From NCBI GenBank assembly GCA_016930375.1, contig JAFGGU010000095.1, positions 1 to 42,388 of the forward strand: a stretch of DNA of 42,388 bases, read 5' to 3'. A program made the translations under genes and the position numbers. The DNA is from Bacteroidales bacterium. GTDB taxonomy: Bacteria; Bacteroidota; Bacteroidia; Bacteroidales; UBA10428. The notes beneath the pieces are model-generated. The model did no database searches. It saw only the letters and a list, made by a program, of their open reading frames with translations, and was not told the origin of the DNA. The stretch's first letter is position 1. Every line of letters begins with the position of its first letter. Shown here piece after piece: positions 7,104-15,706 of the stretch.

Positions 7104-7835
7104 TTATAATGGCATATTATCCAGGAACACGATATCTTCCGGTTTCAGTCCCTCCTCTCCTTTAAACCGCAACATGAGTTGCGCGATGGTGATCACATCA
7201 CGGCAACAATATTCCGCAATCCTTTTTAAATCTCCCTCATTCCAGTATACATGGGCAACCTGACTGCCGTCAATATCCGATTTTGGGCTTTCCAGATTGA
7301 ATACTGACGCCAGGAGGTCCAGTGATGTGTAATGCTTGTGATCCCCGAATTTCCATAATTCCAATGTGTCCAGATGCTTTAACTCCCAGGGGCGTTTACC
7401 GGCCGTATCAAAAAGTGATGGCAACCGGATCCCGTTTATCAGCATACGCCTGGCTATATAAGGGAAGTCGAATTCCTTCCCGTTGTGGGCACAGAGTTCA
7501 ATCTCGCGCTTCTGGCATAAACGGGTTACCAGGTCTGCAAATTTTTCCAGTAGTTCCTTCTCATCCTCCCCCAAAAAGGACTTCAGCCGGAGAGCCCTTT
7601 TATCTTCCTGAATTACAATCATACCAGTTGAAATGCAAATGATCCGTCCAAACTCGGCATACATACCTGACCTCTGATATAAGGTTTCCGGACTTTCTGA
7701 TTCCTTTTTCAGGTAAGAAGCTTTTTTCTCCCAATGAGACCTGATGTTCTCGGGAACCTTATCCAGTGATGGATAGGCCGGAACTGTTTCTATATCAAGA
7801 AATAGAATGTTTCCGATTTTTATCTGTTCCACCAT
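7104..7835 (-). CDS. 3'-5' exonuclease, DEDDy / PolB-exonuclease-like
   Basis: 243 residues from the ATG at 7835. The RNase H-like DEDD motifs are visible: FLDIETVPA near the N-terminus (Asp, Glu), LCAHNGKEFDFPYIARRM in the middle (Asp) and EYCCRDVITIAQL near the end (Tyr-x3-Asp). This order matches the predicted 3'-5' exonuclease family related to the proofreading domain of PolB. It probably degrades single-stranded DNA ends in repair, but no polymerase domain is attached. The open frame extends upstream to 7910, but that longer start would sit inside the likely -7 box (7907-7900), so 7835 (MVEQIKIGN) is preferred. Transcribed divergently from manA. Confidence 0.82.
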   Translation of the reverse strand: MVEQIKIGNILFLDIETVPAYPSLDKVPENIRSHWEKKASYLKKESESPETLYQRSGMYAEFGRIICISTGMIVIQEDKRALRLKSFLGEDEKELLEKFADLVTRLCQKREIELCAHNGKEFDFPYIARRMLINGIRLPSLFDTAGKRPWELKHLDTLELWKFGDHKHYTSLDLLASVFNLESPKSDIDGSQVAHVYWNEGDLKRIAEYCCRDVITIAQLMLRFKGEEGLKPEDIVFLDNMPL

Positions 7836-7855
7836 AGTCCTAATTGAAGAATCAC

Positions 7856-7863
7856 TATTTTTG
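7856..7863 (+). promoter_or_regulatory. -7 promoter element for manA-engB
   Basis: TATTTTTG fits TAnnTTTG and lies about 65 bp upstream of the preferred manA start at 7928. It rules out the upstream in-frame ATG at 7844 as the start. Confidence 0.5.
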
Positions 7864-7899
7864 CAAATTCCTGAAAATATACGAAGATTCAGGCAGAAA

Positions 7900-7907
7900 C
7901 AAAAGTA
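7900..7907 (-). promoter_or_regulatory. -7 promoter element for the exonuclease gene
   Basis: TACTTTTG on the minus strand fits TAnnTTTG, about 65 bp upstream of the exonuclease start at 7835. It crosses the divergent manA promoter at 7856-7863, so the two transcripts would overlap at their 5' ends. Confidence 0.45.
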
Positions 7908-7927
7908 CAACCTGTAATATTCAGTTT

Positions 7928-8956
7928 ATGAACCAGCTTTATCCTCTGAAGTTCAAACCTATCATAAAAGATAAGATCTGGGGCGGAACCCGGCTCAAAA
8001 ACCTTCTCCATAAAAACTGTAAAACTGATAAAGCCGGAGAAAGCTGGGAAATCAGCGGTTTTCCAGGTAGCGTTTCCAAAGTGAAAAACGGTTTTCTGGC
8101 AGGAAACAGCCTGGAAGAGCTCCTTGAAGTTTATATGGGCGATCTTGCAGGCGATGGTGTCTTTGAAAAGTTCGGAACACTGTTCCCATTATTGACTAAA
8201 TTCATCGATGCCAATGACGCCCTGTCAGTCCAGGTGCATCCCGATGATGAGCTTGGCCGCCGTTTATTCGGCTCCTATGGCAAGACTGAAATGTGGTATA
8301 TTGTTGAAGCAGAGAAAGATGCTGAGATTATAACAGGTTTTAACCAACAGATTAGCCCTGAGAAATACCTGCAGCATTTAAACGACAAGACACTTTTAAC
8401 GATCCTCAATAAAGAAACAGCTGTTGCCGGTGATGTCTTCTTTTTACCTGCGGGCAGGATACATGCTATCGGAAAGGGAATCCTGCTTGCTGAAATACAG
8501 CAGACTTCCGATGCTACACTCAGGATTTACGATTATGACCGGTTGGATGAGAAAGGCAGGTCCCGCGAATTACATACAGACAAAGCCCTGGAGGCCATTG
8601 ATTTCAAAACCTATCCGACCTATAAAACAGAATACCTGAAAAATCCTGATCAATCCAATAATTTAGCCCGATGCGAATATTTTACGGTAAATTATCTCGA
8701 ATTAAATAAACCTGTTGAAAAAGACTACATAGCGCTGGATTCTTTTGTAATATACCTGTGTATTGAAGGCAGTTTCACCATTCAATATCATCATAACGGA
8801 AAAGAAAAAATGGTCAAGGGAGAAACCGTATTGTTGCCGGCAGAGCTGAAAAATGTATCACTCATACCTGATACCACGGCCAAAATCCTTGAAATTTATA
8901 TCGAAGGACTGGCGCAGAAAAATAAATCAGAAGAATTACTGGACAGATTATTTTGA
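7928..8956 (+). CDS. manA: mannose-6-phosphate isomerase, class I
   Basis: 342 residues. The enzyme interconverts mannose 6-phosphate and fructose 6-phosphate in the cytoplasm, feeding GDP-mannose and fucose-type sugars. Cupin metal-site motifs are visible: LSVQVHPDDELG (Gln and His ligands), GKTEMWYIVEA (Glu ligand) and LPAGRIHAIGKGILLAEIQQTSDATLRIYDYDR (His ligand and the conserved substrate-site Arg). The N-terminal YPLKFKPIIKDKIWGGTRL is typical of the family. The start at 7928 (MNQLYPLKF) is preferred over 7844 because of family alignment and the -7 box at 7856. The stop TGA overlaps the engB ATG (TGATG), so the two genes are translationally coupled. Confidence 0.93.
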   Translation: MNQLYPLKFKPIIKDKIWGGTRLKNLLHKNCKTDKAGESWEISGFPGSVSKVKNGFLAGNSLEELLEVYMGDLAGDGVFEKFGTLFPLLTKFIDANDALSVQVHPDDELGRRLFGSYGKTEMWYIVEAEKDAEIITGFNQQISPEKYLQHLNDKTLLTILNKETAVAGDVFFLPAGRIHAIGKGILLAEIQQTSDATLRIYDYDRLDEKGRSRELHTDKALEAIDFKTYPTYKTEYLKNPDQSNNLARCEYFTVNYLELNKPVEKDYIALDSFVIYLCIEGSFTIQYHHNGKEKMVKGETVLLPAELKNVSLIPDTTAKILEIYIEGLAQKNKSEELLDRLF

Positions 8957-9561
8957 TGCAAATACAAAGTGTTCAATTCATTAAAAGCAGTCCTGACCTT
9001 AAATCCTGTCCCGGGTCAGAGCTGCCGGAGTATGCATTCGCCGGGCGCTCGAATGTGGGGAAATCCACCTTGCTGAACCTTCTGGTCGACATGAAAAACC
9101 TGGCGAAAACCTCTTCGACACCAGGTAAAACAAGGCTGATCAATCACTACCTTGTCAATGACCTCTGGTATCTGGTTGACCTGCCAGGCTATGGCTTTGC
9201 GCGTGCCGGAAAGAAAAACCGTGATGAATTCCTGATAAACATTGGTAATTACCTGTTACACCGCGAAACACTGGCATGCCTTTTTGTACTTCTCGATTGC
9301 CGTCATCAACCGCTCGAGAACGATCTGACATTTATTAACTGGTGCGGTGCCAACAGGATACCCCTGGCGCTCGTTTTCACAAAAGCAGATAAACTGCCGG
9401 TCACAGCTCTCGTTAAAAACCTGGATCTGTATAAAAAAACGCTACGGCAGCAATGGGAGGATCTACCCATGATCTTCACCGCCTCCTCGCTTCGAAGGAC
9501 AGGCAGGGAGGAGATATTGGAGTATATTGAACAATGCAACATCCTGTTTAATAAACGATAA
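8956..9561 (+). CDS. engB: ribosome biogenesis GTPase EngB/YsxC
   Basis: 201 residues. All G motifs are present: G1 GRSNVGKST, G2 around TSSTPGKT, G3 DLPGYG, G4 TKADK, and a G5-like TASSLRRTG. This small GTPase of the TrmE-Era-EngA-EngB family assists late assembly of the 50S subunit and is usually essential. The preferred ATG at 8956 overlaps the manA stop by one base; a TTG directly before it at 8953 is in frame but unnecessary. A nine-base tandem repeat begins immediately after the stop. Confidence 0.95.
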   Translation: MQIQSVQFIKSSPDLKSCPGSELPEYAFAGRSNVGKSTLLNLLVDMKNLAKTSSTPGKTRLINHYLVNDLWYLVDLPGYGFARAGKKNRDEFLINIGNYLLHRETLACLFVLLDCRHQPLENDLTFINWCGANRIPLALVFTKADKLPVTALVKNLDLYKKTLRQQWEDLPMIFTASSLRRTGREEILEYIEQCNILFNKR

Positions 9562-9624
9562 AACCACAACAACCACAACAACCACAACAACTACAACAAC
9601 CACAACAACCACAACAATCACAAC
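9562..9624. repeat. 9-bp tandem repeat, seven units
   Basis: Seven consecutive copies of AACCACAAC, two of them with a single C-to-T or similar change (AACTACAAC, AATCACAAC), starting at the base after the engB stop. There are no spacers, so it is a minisatellite and not a CRISPR. The poly-Thr and poly-Val frames over it are artefacts. Confidence 0.95.
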
Positions 9625-9690
9625 AATGCCTGTTAAAAACTGTCTCATTAAAATAACTCCTTCCCGAATTCATGTTGCGCATATATTTTC

Positions 9691-9698
9691 TACATTTG
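9691..9698 (+). promoter_or_regulatory. -7 promoter element for prs
   Basis: TACATTTG matches TAnnTTTG, 33 bp upstream of the prs ATG at 9731. The -33 region has no exact TTTG. Confidence 0.55.
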
Positions 9699-9730
9699 CA
9701 GCACTTCAATAATCCTGATACGTTGAATCC

Positions 9731-10669
9731 ATGAAAATGAAAGCTCCCATTAAGTTTTTCTCCGGCCGGGCATCTCATTACCTTGCCGAGAAAATCACCA
9801 AAAGTTATGGTACCGAGTTGGGCAAAACGGCAGTCCTCGAATTTAGTGATGGTGAGTTTCAGCCTTATTTTGAAGAATCGGTTCGCGGGTGTATTGTGTT
9901 CATCATACAGTCTACTTTCCCGCCTTCAGATAACCTCATGGAGCTTTTGCTGTTGATAGATGCTGCAAAGCGGGCCTCAGCCTACCAGGTGGTTGCTGTA
10001 ATGCCTTACCTGGGATTATCACGGCAGGATAGGAAAGACAGGCCCAGGTGCAGTATCGGGGCAAAACTGGTAGCCGACATTCTTACCGCTGCAGGTGCAG
10101 ACCGGGTTATGACCATGGACCTGCATGCCGACCAGATCCAGGGATTCTTCAATGTACCGGTGGATCATCTTTACGGTTCCACACTTTTTGTTCCCTATAT
10201 CAAAAGCCTGGCGCTCGAAAATCTTGTTATTGCCGCACCTGATATGGGCGGAACCAAACGGGCAAATGCCTATTCAAGGTTTCTGAACTGTGAAATGGTC
10301 ATCTGTTACAAGGTCAGGAAAAAAGCCAATGTTGTTGAAGAAATACGTGTGATAGGGGATATCAAGGATAAAGATATTGTGATCGTGGATGATATGATTG
10401 ATACCGCCGGAACTGTATGCCTCGCCTCCAAACTGATGATGGAGGAAGGAGCAAGGAGTGTCAGGGTGGTTTGCACACATGCGGTTTTATCGGGTCCTGC
10501 TTACGAACGAATTGAAAAATCGGACATTGTGGAAGTGGTTGTGACCGATACCATACCGTTGCGGGGTCATTCCGATAAGATCAAGGTTCTCTCCATTGCC
10601 GATCTTTTCGCAGATGTGATCCACAAGGTGTATAAGTATAAATCCATTACGAAGAATTTTATTGTGTGA
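9731..10669 (+). CDS. prs: ribose-phosphate pyrophosphokinase
   Basis: 312 residues. It makes PRPP from ribose 5-phosphate and ATP for purine, pyrimidine, NAD, His and Trp synthesis. Signatures: FSDGEFQPYFEESVRG (ATP and phosphate region), SRQDRKDRPRCSIGAKLVAD (flexible loop), MDLHADQIQGFF (metal-binding His) and the PRPP loop VIVDDMIDTAGT. Length is usual for class I enzymes. A second ATG at codon 3 (MKM) makes the exact start uncertain by two residues. It is the only gene between two tandem-repeat tracts (9562 and 10727) and has its own promoter element. Confidence 0.95.
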   Translation: MKMKAPIKFFSGRASHYLAEKITKSYGTELGKTAVLEFSDGEFQPYFEESVRGCIVFIIQSTFPPSDNLMELLLLIDAAKRASAYQVVAVMPYLGLSRQDRKDRPRCSIGAKLVADILTAAGADRVMTMDLHADQIQGFFNVPVDHLYGSTLFVPYIKSLALENLVIAAPDMGGTKRANAYSRFLNCEMVICYKVRKKANVVEEIRVIGDIKDKDIVIVDDMIDTAGTVCLASKLMMEEGARSVRVVCTHAVLSGPAYERIEKSDIVEVVVTDTIPLRGHSDKIKVLSIADLFADVIHKVYKYKSITKNFIV

Positions 10670-10726
10670 ATCCACCCCCTGCCCCCGCCAGCAGGGGATA
10701 TTATTACACACTTAAGAACTTATCAA

Positions 10727-10824
10727 CATACAACTTACAACATACAACTTACAACATACAACTTACAACATACAACTTACAACATACAACTTACAAGATA
10801 CAACTTACAAGATACAACTTACAA
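10727..10824. repeat. 14-bp tandem repeat, seven units
   Basis: Seven contiguous copies of CATACAACTTACAA; the last two start with G instead of C. It fills most of the gap between prs and the rplY promoter at 10855. There are no spacers and no coding potential. Confidence 0.95.
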
Positions 10825-10854
10825 CAAATAAATATTATAATTCACAATTATTAG

Positions 10855-10862
10855 TATATTTG
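10855..10862 (+). promoter_or_regulatory. -7 promoter element for rplY-pth
   Basis: TATATTTG is an exact TAnnTTTG. It would start a transcript near 10869 with a leader of about 100 nt before rplY. Confidence 0.65.
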
Positions 10863-10876
10863 CCCTCCTTTTTAAA

Positions 10877-10930
10877 CCACTGTTTTTTATTAAACAATGG
10901 TGTAATGGGGAATCCCGATAAATCGGGAAT
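10877..10930 (+). promoter_or_regulatory. two hairpins in the rplY leader
   Basis: The rplY leader contains a stem-loop at about 10877-10900 (CCACTGTTT...AAACAATGG, arms complementary apart from one position) and a second at 10914-10927 (CCCGAT AA ATCGGG). Neither has a T-run after it. Ribosomal-protein leaders often bind their own protein, so these are candidate autoregulatory structures, but that is inference. Confidence 0.35.
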
Positions 10931-10969
10931 CCAAGTAGCACGTAATTAAGTTGTTTAATTTTTATCGTA

Positions 10970-11623
10970 ATGAAATCCATTGAATTGAAAGTGTCCCTGC
11001 GCACGACAACAGGGAAAAAAGACGCTAAAAAGCTGAGAAAGAACAACCAGGTACCCTGTGTACTTTATGGCGGTAAGGAGAACAAGCATTTCTTCGCCGA
11101 GGAACGGTCATTCAAAGACCTGATTTATACGCATCATGTTTATATTGTAAATCTCGACATTGAAGGGAAAAAACACAAAGCCATTCTGAAAGAGATTCAG
11201 TTTCATCCGGTATCTGACAGGATTGACCACATTGACTTTGTTGAAGTGGCAGCTGATAATCCGGTAGTGATTGATTTACCTGTTGAGATTACCGGTAGTT
11301 CCGTTGGTATCAGAGCGGGAGGTAAACTCAGGCAAAGGAAAAGATACGTTAAGGTGAAGGGTCTGGTTGAACATTTGCCGGATTCCCTGGTTATTGATAT
11401 CAGTGATCTGGAGATCGGACAATCAGTTCTGGCCGGCGATTTGAAGTACCCCCATGTAGAAATACTTGAACTGAAGCGTTCACTCATAGTGGGTGTCGTT
11501 TCATCGAGGATTGCCAAGGGTATGGAAGAAGGTGCTGAAGCAGCTGCTCCTGCTGAAGGTGCGCCTGCCGCAGCCGCACCTACTGCTGAGACTGCTGCCC
11601 CTGTTGAAACAAAAAAGAAGTAA
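10970..11623 (+). CDS. rplY: 50S ribosomal protein L25/general stress protein Ctc
   Basis: 217 residues, the long CTC type. The N-terminal L25 domain (about 5-92) binds 5S rRNA and includes KDAKKLRKNNQVPCVLYGGKE and ILKEIQFHPVSDRIDHIDF. The C-terminal beta domain (about 100-185) is followed by a low-complexity tail rich in Ala, Glu and Pro with a Lys end, as in many Bacteroidota homologues. It lies 12 bp upstream of pth; rplY-pth is a widely conserved pair in bacteria. Confidence 0.95.
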   Translation: MKSIELKVSLRTTTGKKDAKKLRKNNQVPCVLYGGKENKHFFAEERSFKDLIYTHHVYIVNLDIEGKKHKAILKEIQFHPVSDRIDHIDFVEVAADNPVVIDLPVEITGSSVGIRAGGKLRQRKRYVKVKGLVEHLPDSLVIDISDLEIGQSVLAGDLKYPHVEILELKRSLIVGVVSSRIAKGMEEGAEAAAPAEGAPAAAAPTAETAAPVETKKK

Positions 11624-11635
11624 TTCAATAATATA

Positions 11636-12199
11636 TTGAAATACCTGGTTACCGGACTGGGTAATGTTGGTGACGAATACCACGAAACCCGTCACAATAT
11701 AGGTTTTATGATATTGGATGCCCTGGTCAAGGCATCCAATATTACTTTTTCAGATAAAAGATATGGCTTTGTTACGGAGTATCGATACAAAGGCCGCACG
11801 TTTATTCTGTTGAAACCCAGCACTTATGTTAACCTGAGCGGTAAGGCGGTCAATTATTGGCTTCAGAAAGAATCAGTGCCTCAGGAGAATCTTCTGGTAC
11901 TGGCCGATGACCTGTCTTTACCCTTTGGCACAATCAGACTGCGTCCCCGGGGTGGTGACGGGGGACATAACGGGCTTACAAGCATAATCGAGAATTTGGG
12001 AATCCAGGATTTCGCCCGCCTGAGATTTGGGATCGGGGGTGATTTCCCTTACGGAACCCAGGTTGAATACGTTTTGGGAAAGTTTACACCTGAAGAAGAA
12101 GGCGTACTTCCGGAAAAGATTGCCTTGTGTCACGAGATTATCCGGAGTTTTGGCACTGTCGGAATCGACAGAACCATGAATACCTTCAATAATCGTTAA
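11636..12199 (+). CDS. pth: peptidyl-tRNA hydrolase
   Basis: 187 residues. It frees tRNA from prematurely released peptidyl-tRNA. The family hallmarks are GLGNVGDEYHETRHNIGF with catalytic His20 and Asn21, KPSTYVNLSG with a substrate-contact Asn, LADDLSLPFG with the catalytic-site Asp, and GGDGGHNGLTSI. The start is TTG at 11636, fixed by alignment to the family N-terminus (MKYLVTGLGN) and the lack of any ATG or GTG nearby. It is co-transcribed with rplY. Confidence 0.93.
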   Translation: MKYLVTGLGNVGDEYHETRHNIGFMILDALVKASNITFSDKRYGFVTEYRYKGRTFILLKPSTYVNLSGKAVNYWLQKESVPQENLLVLADDLSLPFGTIRLRPRGGDGGHNGLTSIIENLGIQDFARLRFGIGGDFPYGTQVEYVLGKFTPEEEGVLPEKIALCHEIIRSFGTVGIDRTMNTFNNR

Positions 12200-12238
12200 A
12201 GTTTTGTTAAATAGGACAATGGCTTCCCGGTAATGTGT

Positions 12239-12246
12239 TAACTTTG
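12239..12246 (+). promoter_or_regulatory. -7 promoter element for the two-component operon
   Basis: TAACTTTG matches TAnnTTTG, 19 bp upstream of the histidine-kinase ATG at 12265. It overlaps the upstream GTG at 12235, so that longer start is unlikely. Confidence 0.55.
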
Positions 12247-12264
12247 CACATTCTATTCCCCAAT

Positions 12265-13557
12265 ATGCGTCCAATCACCGTTAAAATTATTCTGTTTGTT
12301 TCTTCATTTGCATTACTGGGTCTGGTATTCACACAGACATTATGGATACGTGAAGAGATTATCCTGGGCAGAAAACAATTTGATCACCGGGCGGATAATG
12401 CCCTTACGGACGTTGTAAATGAATTGCGGGATTACTCCGATAATGCTTCACGATTTCACTCGCGCATTATGTCCTTTAAGCCTACAGGGAAATCCGGTAA
12501 TGTAATGGATGTCATGGATACTGCCCTATTGCGCGTTCTGGTTAAAAAGTACACGGATTATCACCGGTTGGGAAATCAGTACTATTATGCCATTTACAAA
12601 TCGGCCAATGATTCCATGGTTTATCAGTCCGCCTGTTTTCCGGTAAACGGAGTCTCCTCAACACCTTATAAAGCATGCCTTAGTTCAATCTGCAAGAATG
12701 CTTATTATCATCTCGCGCTGTATTTTCCATATAAGAACAAGGCAGTTTTCTTTGAACAGGGTGTATGGCTTGGGCTTACCTTTCTCTTTCTGACCATCAT
12801 AACCTTTGGTGTGGCCGTTATCATCATTACTTACCTGCAACAGAAGAAACTGACCGAAATGAAGAATGACTTCATAAATAACATCACCCATGAATTTAAA
12901 ACTCCCGTATCGACCATTGCCCTTGCTTCCGAAGTTTTAATGAATTCCGATACCAAATCGCAGCCGGAAAGAGTTAAACGTTACGCCAATATTATTCATG
13001 ACGAGAATGAACGAATGCGACAGCACGTGGAACGTGTTCTGGAGGTTGCACAGCAGGATTTCCGGAAAATAAAATTAAACCCGGCCCAGTTGGATGTCCA
13101 TAAATTGCTCCAAAATGTAATACCAGGTCTGTGCATGGAAAAAAGCGAACAGGAAGTCAGAGTTCACAGCCGTCTCGAGGCATCGGATCCGATGGTTTTT
13201 GCCGATCAGATGTATGTTGCTGGAATAATTACCAACATCACTGAAAATGCCATTAAATATTCGGATGGGGTTCCGGAACTGGAAGTTGTCACCGCCGATC
13301 AACAGGAAGGCATATTAATTTCCTTTATTGACAAAGGCATAGGCATGAGCCGGGAATCTCAGAAACACATATTTGATAAATTCTACCGGGTGCCCACCGG
13401 ATATGTTCATAATGTGAAAGGATTTGGACTGGGACTTTACTATGCCAAAACCATGATTGAGGCCCATGGCGGTTCTATATCAGTTACCAGTGAATTGAAC
13501 AAAGGCAGCAGGTTTGATGTTTATCTGCCAAGGAACATCCAAAAGTTCAATAATTAA
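12265..13557 (+). CDS. membrane sensor histidine kinase
   Basis: 430 residues from the ATG at 12265. Transmembrane helices at about 6-27 and 167-191 enclose a periplasmic sensor of about 140 residues of no recognised type. The kinase core follows: HisKA with phospho-acceptor His209 in NNITHEFKTPV, N box NITENAIKYSDG, G1 box DKGIGM, F box FDKFYR and G2 box GFGLGLYYAKTMIEAHGG. The stop is six bases before the response-regulator ATG. Architecture and pairing resemble the RprX/RprY system of Bacteroides, but the signal is unknown. Confidence 0.92.
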   Translation: MRPITVKIILFVSSFALLGLVFTQTLWIREEIILGRKQFDHRADNALTDVVNELRDYSDNASRFHSRIMSFKPTGKSGNVMDVMDTALLRVLVKKYTDYHRLGNQYYYAIYKSANDSMVYQSACFPVNGVSSTPYKACLSSICKNAYYHLALYFPYKNKAVFFEQGVWLGLTFLFLTIITFGVAVIIITYLQQKKLTEMKNDFINNITHEFKTPVSTIALASEVLMNSDTKSQPERVKRYANIIHDENERMRQHVERVLEVAQQDFRKIKLNPAQLDVHKLLQNVIPGLCMEKSEQEVRVHSRLEASDPMVFADQMYVAGIITNITENAIKYSDGVPELEVVTADQQEGILISFIDKGIGMSRESQKHIFDKFYRVPTGYVHNVKGFGLGLYYAKTMIEAHGGSISVTSELNKGSRFDVYLPRNIQKFNN

Positions 13558-13562
13558 ATCGC

Positions 13563-14270
13563 ATGGCTAAATCAAAAGGCAGAATATTGCTGGTCGAAGA
13601 CGATAAAAACCTCGGATTGATCATCAGCGACTTTCTGGAAATGTCAGACTACCAGGTAGTGCATAAGGAAAATGGACAGGAAGGCCTGCATGAATTTTTC
13701 AAAGGTTCTTACGATCTCGTTTTGCTTGATATTATGCTTCCCATGATTGACGGATTTACAGTAGCCGAGGAAATCAGGAAACAGGATTGTGACGTCCCTA
13801 TAGTATTTATGACTGCCAGGGTCATGAAGGAAGACCGAATCAAAGGATTCAGGATTGGAGCAGACGATTATATCTCAAAACCTTTCAGCACCGAAGAGCT
13901 TAAACTTCGAATCAATGCCATACTGCGGCGGGTAAACAACAAATCTGACAATTCATCAAAACCAGCCCTGTATAAACTGGGGAATTATACATTTGATTTT
14001 CCCAATCATCTTTTGCACCATGCATCCGAAAAGAAACAACTGACCAAACGTGAAGCTGAGCTGCTGCATTTGCTATGCCTGAACATGAATCAGGTCCTGC
14101 GTCGCGATGTTGCATTGAAGACTATCTGGGGCGAGGATGATTACTTTATGGGCCGCAGCATGGATGTTTATATTACCAAGCTTCGAAAACTACTCGGGAA
14201 AGATCCGGCAGTATCCATAGTAAATATTCATAATACCGGATTTAAACTCGAGGTGACAGGCAATAACTAG
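13563..14270 (+). CDS. OmpR-family response regulator
   Basis: 235 residues. The receiver domain (about 7-120) has the acidic pair in LVEDD, phospho-acceptor Asp56 in LVLLDIMLP, the Thr in FMTAR and Lys in ISKPFS. The winged-helix DNA-binding domain (about 135-233) contains LTKREAELLHLLC and the recognition region GRSMDVYITKLRKLL. It is the partner of the kinase upstream and resembles RprY. Its targets cannot be read here. Confidence 0.93.
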   Translation: MAKSKGRILLVEDDKNLGLIISDFLEMSDYQVVHKENGQEGLHEFFKGSYDLVLLDIMLPMIDGFTVAEEIRKQDCDVPIVFMTARVMKEDRIKGFRIGADDYISKPFSTEELKLRINAILRRVNNKSDNSSKPALYKLGNYTFDFPNHLLHHASEKKQLTKREAELLHLLCLNMNQVLRRDVALKTIWGEDDYFMGRSMDVYITKLRKLLGKDPAVSIVNIHNTGFKLEVTGNN

Positions 14271-14364
14271 GGAATCATTTCGTAGTGAACCAAGTTTTTT
14301 GTTATCTTTCCGGCCTGCAAGCTTTTTTGTTGCTTTAACTAAAAATATTGATTTCCAACGGAAT

Positions 14365-15657
14365 ATGACAAAAAATCGTTCTCCTTTTCCACCTGTATTC
14401 TGGATATCCAACTCTGTAGAAATCCTTGAACGGTTTGCTTATTATGGAATTTATATGGGCTTCCCCATATATTTCGCCACACTGGGTTATAAAACCGAAC
14501 AACTTGGCCTGATACAGGGATTGTTCCTGTTTATTTCCTACACGGTTCCTGTATTTTCGGGAACCTTCGCCGATAAATTCGGATTTAAAAAAGTACTGCT
14601 GATCTCCTACCTGGCCTATCTTCCTTCGATATTGCTGCTTATTTTCACCAAATCATTCTCGGGAATTGCACTGGCAATGCTCTCCATCGGTTTTGCCGCG
14701 GGAATTTTCAAGCCTCTGGTTTCAGGAACTGTCCGGGTAGTAACTGATAACACCAATCGCACCCTTGGTTTTGGGATTTTTTATGCCATGGTGAATATCG
14801 GAGCATCTTTTGGACCATTGGTCCTGGGACGGCTGAGAGCCATCTCCTGGGAAAATGCGTATATCGCTGCTGCCGTAGCCATAGCACTGATGTTTCTGGT
14901 AACACTCCTGTTTTATCATGAACCTCAGCGAGACATAGAGGGTATATCGCTCGCCAAAAAGTTCAGGGATATGGGTGAGGCATTGTCTGATATTAAGTTT
15001 CTGGCGTTTCTCTTAATACTTGGTTTGTTCTTTTGGCTTCCTTTCTGGTCGTTTTTTAATTTATGCGCCAAATACATTGAAACCTCCCTGGATGGCGCTT
15101 TACTCTATAACAATATTAAAAATGTACTAGGTGCCGGAATAGCCAATTTCCTGTCAAAAGACTATGAAGGGACGAGAAAAGTGCTTGGTGAAACCATCTC
15201 ACACACAGGTTGGGTGATCATTGCTTTTCAGTTTTTCATCTCATGGATTTTTGAACGCTTTCGCACGATACCCTCTTTCATTTTCGGTCTTTTGATACTC
15301 AGCTTCGGATTCGGATTTCTGGCACTGGCCGGAATGACTTATCCTGCCTGGATTTTTCTTGGAATTCTCCTGGTTGCTTTTGGTGAAATGATATGTTCTC
15401 CAAGGATCCAGGAATATATTACATGGCTCGCACCCAAAGAAAAAGCAGGTCTGTATATGGGATCCAATTTTCTGGCCATTGGCATCGGCGGATTCCTGAG
15501 TGGTGTATTATATACATCGCGTTTCTATGTTTATTTTGAACGGACCGGACATCCCGAGTACATCTGGTTGATCCTGGGCGCACATGTTCTCGCAGGAATG
15601 CTCATCATATATTTGTTCTCGCACTTTATGGGTGATTTTAAAGAACAGGAAGTCTGA
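14365..15657 (+). CDS. MFS transporter, POT/peptide-transporter-like
   Basis: 430 residues from the ATG at 14365 (MTKNRSPF); the frame is open from 14299, but the extra 22 residues do not look like a transporter N-terminus. About 12 hydrophobic helices are present. The first carries SVEILERFAYYGIY, close to the ExxERFxYYG motif of proton-coupled oligopeptide transporters. FADKFGFKK after TM2 is the MFS loop 2-3 motif, and GIFKPLVSGTVR in TM4 also resembles POT proteins. The long polar loop near 255-290 (NIKNVLGAGIANFLSKDYEG) is less usual. Substrate unknown; peptides are a guess from the motif. Confidence 0.75.
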   Translation: MTKNRSPFPPVFWISNSVEILERFAYYGIYMGFPIYFATLGYKTEQLGLIQGLFLFISYTVPVFSGTFADKFGFKKVLLISYLAYLPSILLLIFTKSFSGIALAMLSIGFAAGIFKPLVSGTVRVVTDNTNRTLGFGIFYAMVNIGASFGPLVLGRLRAISWENAYIAAAVAIALMFLVTLLFYHEPQRDIEGISLAKKFRDMGEALSDIKFLAFLLILGLFFWLPFWSFFNLCAKYIETSLDGALLYNNIKNVLGAGIANFLSKDYEGTRKVLGETISHTGWVIIAFQFFISWIFERFRTIPSFIFGLLILSFGFGFLALAGMTYPAWIFLGILLVAFGEMICSPRIQEYITWLAPKEKAGLYMGSNFLAIGIGGFLSGVLYTSRFYVYFERTGHPEYIWLILGAHVLAGMLIIYLFSHFMGDFKEQEV

Positions 15658-15706
15658 ACAATTGTAAAAAGTTAAATAATTTCATATGTCGGAGTAATCA
15701 GCCATC

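Noticed and set aside
7844..7927. N-terminal extension of ManA from the ATG at 7844
   Set aside because: Extra residues do not fit the family and lie over the predicted promoter; the ATG at 7928 matches the family N-terminus.
9463..9712. Poly-Val and poly-Thr frames over the 9-bp repeat
   Set aside because: A 9-bp repeat keeps every frame open; no real protein.
10727..10824. CRISPR array
   Set aside because: Units of 14 bp are contiguous with no spacers and no cas genes are present.
14303..14310. TATCTTTC as -7 promoter of the MFS gene
   Set aside because: Lacks the final G of TAnnTTTG and has no -33 box; not strong enough to list.
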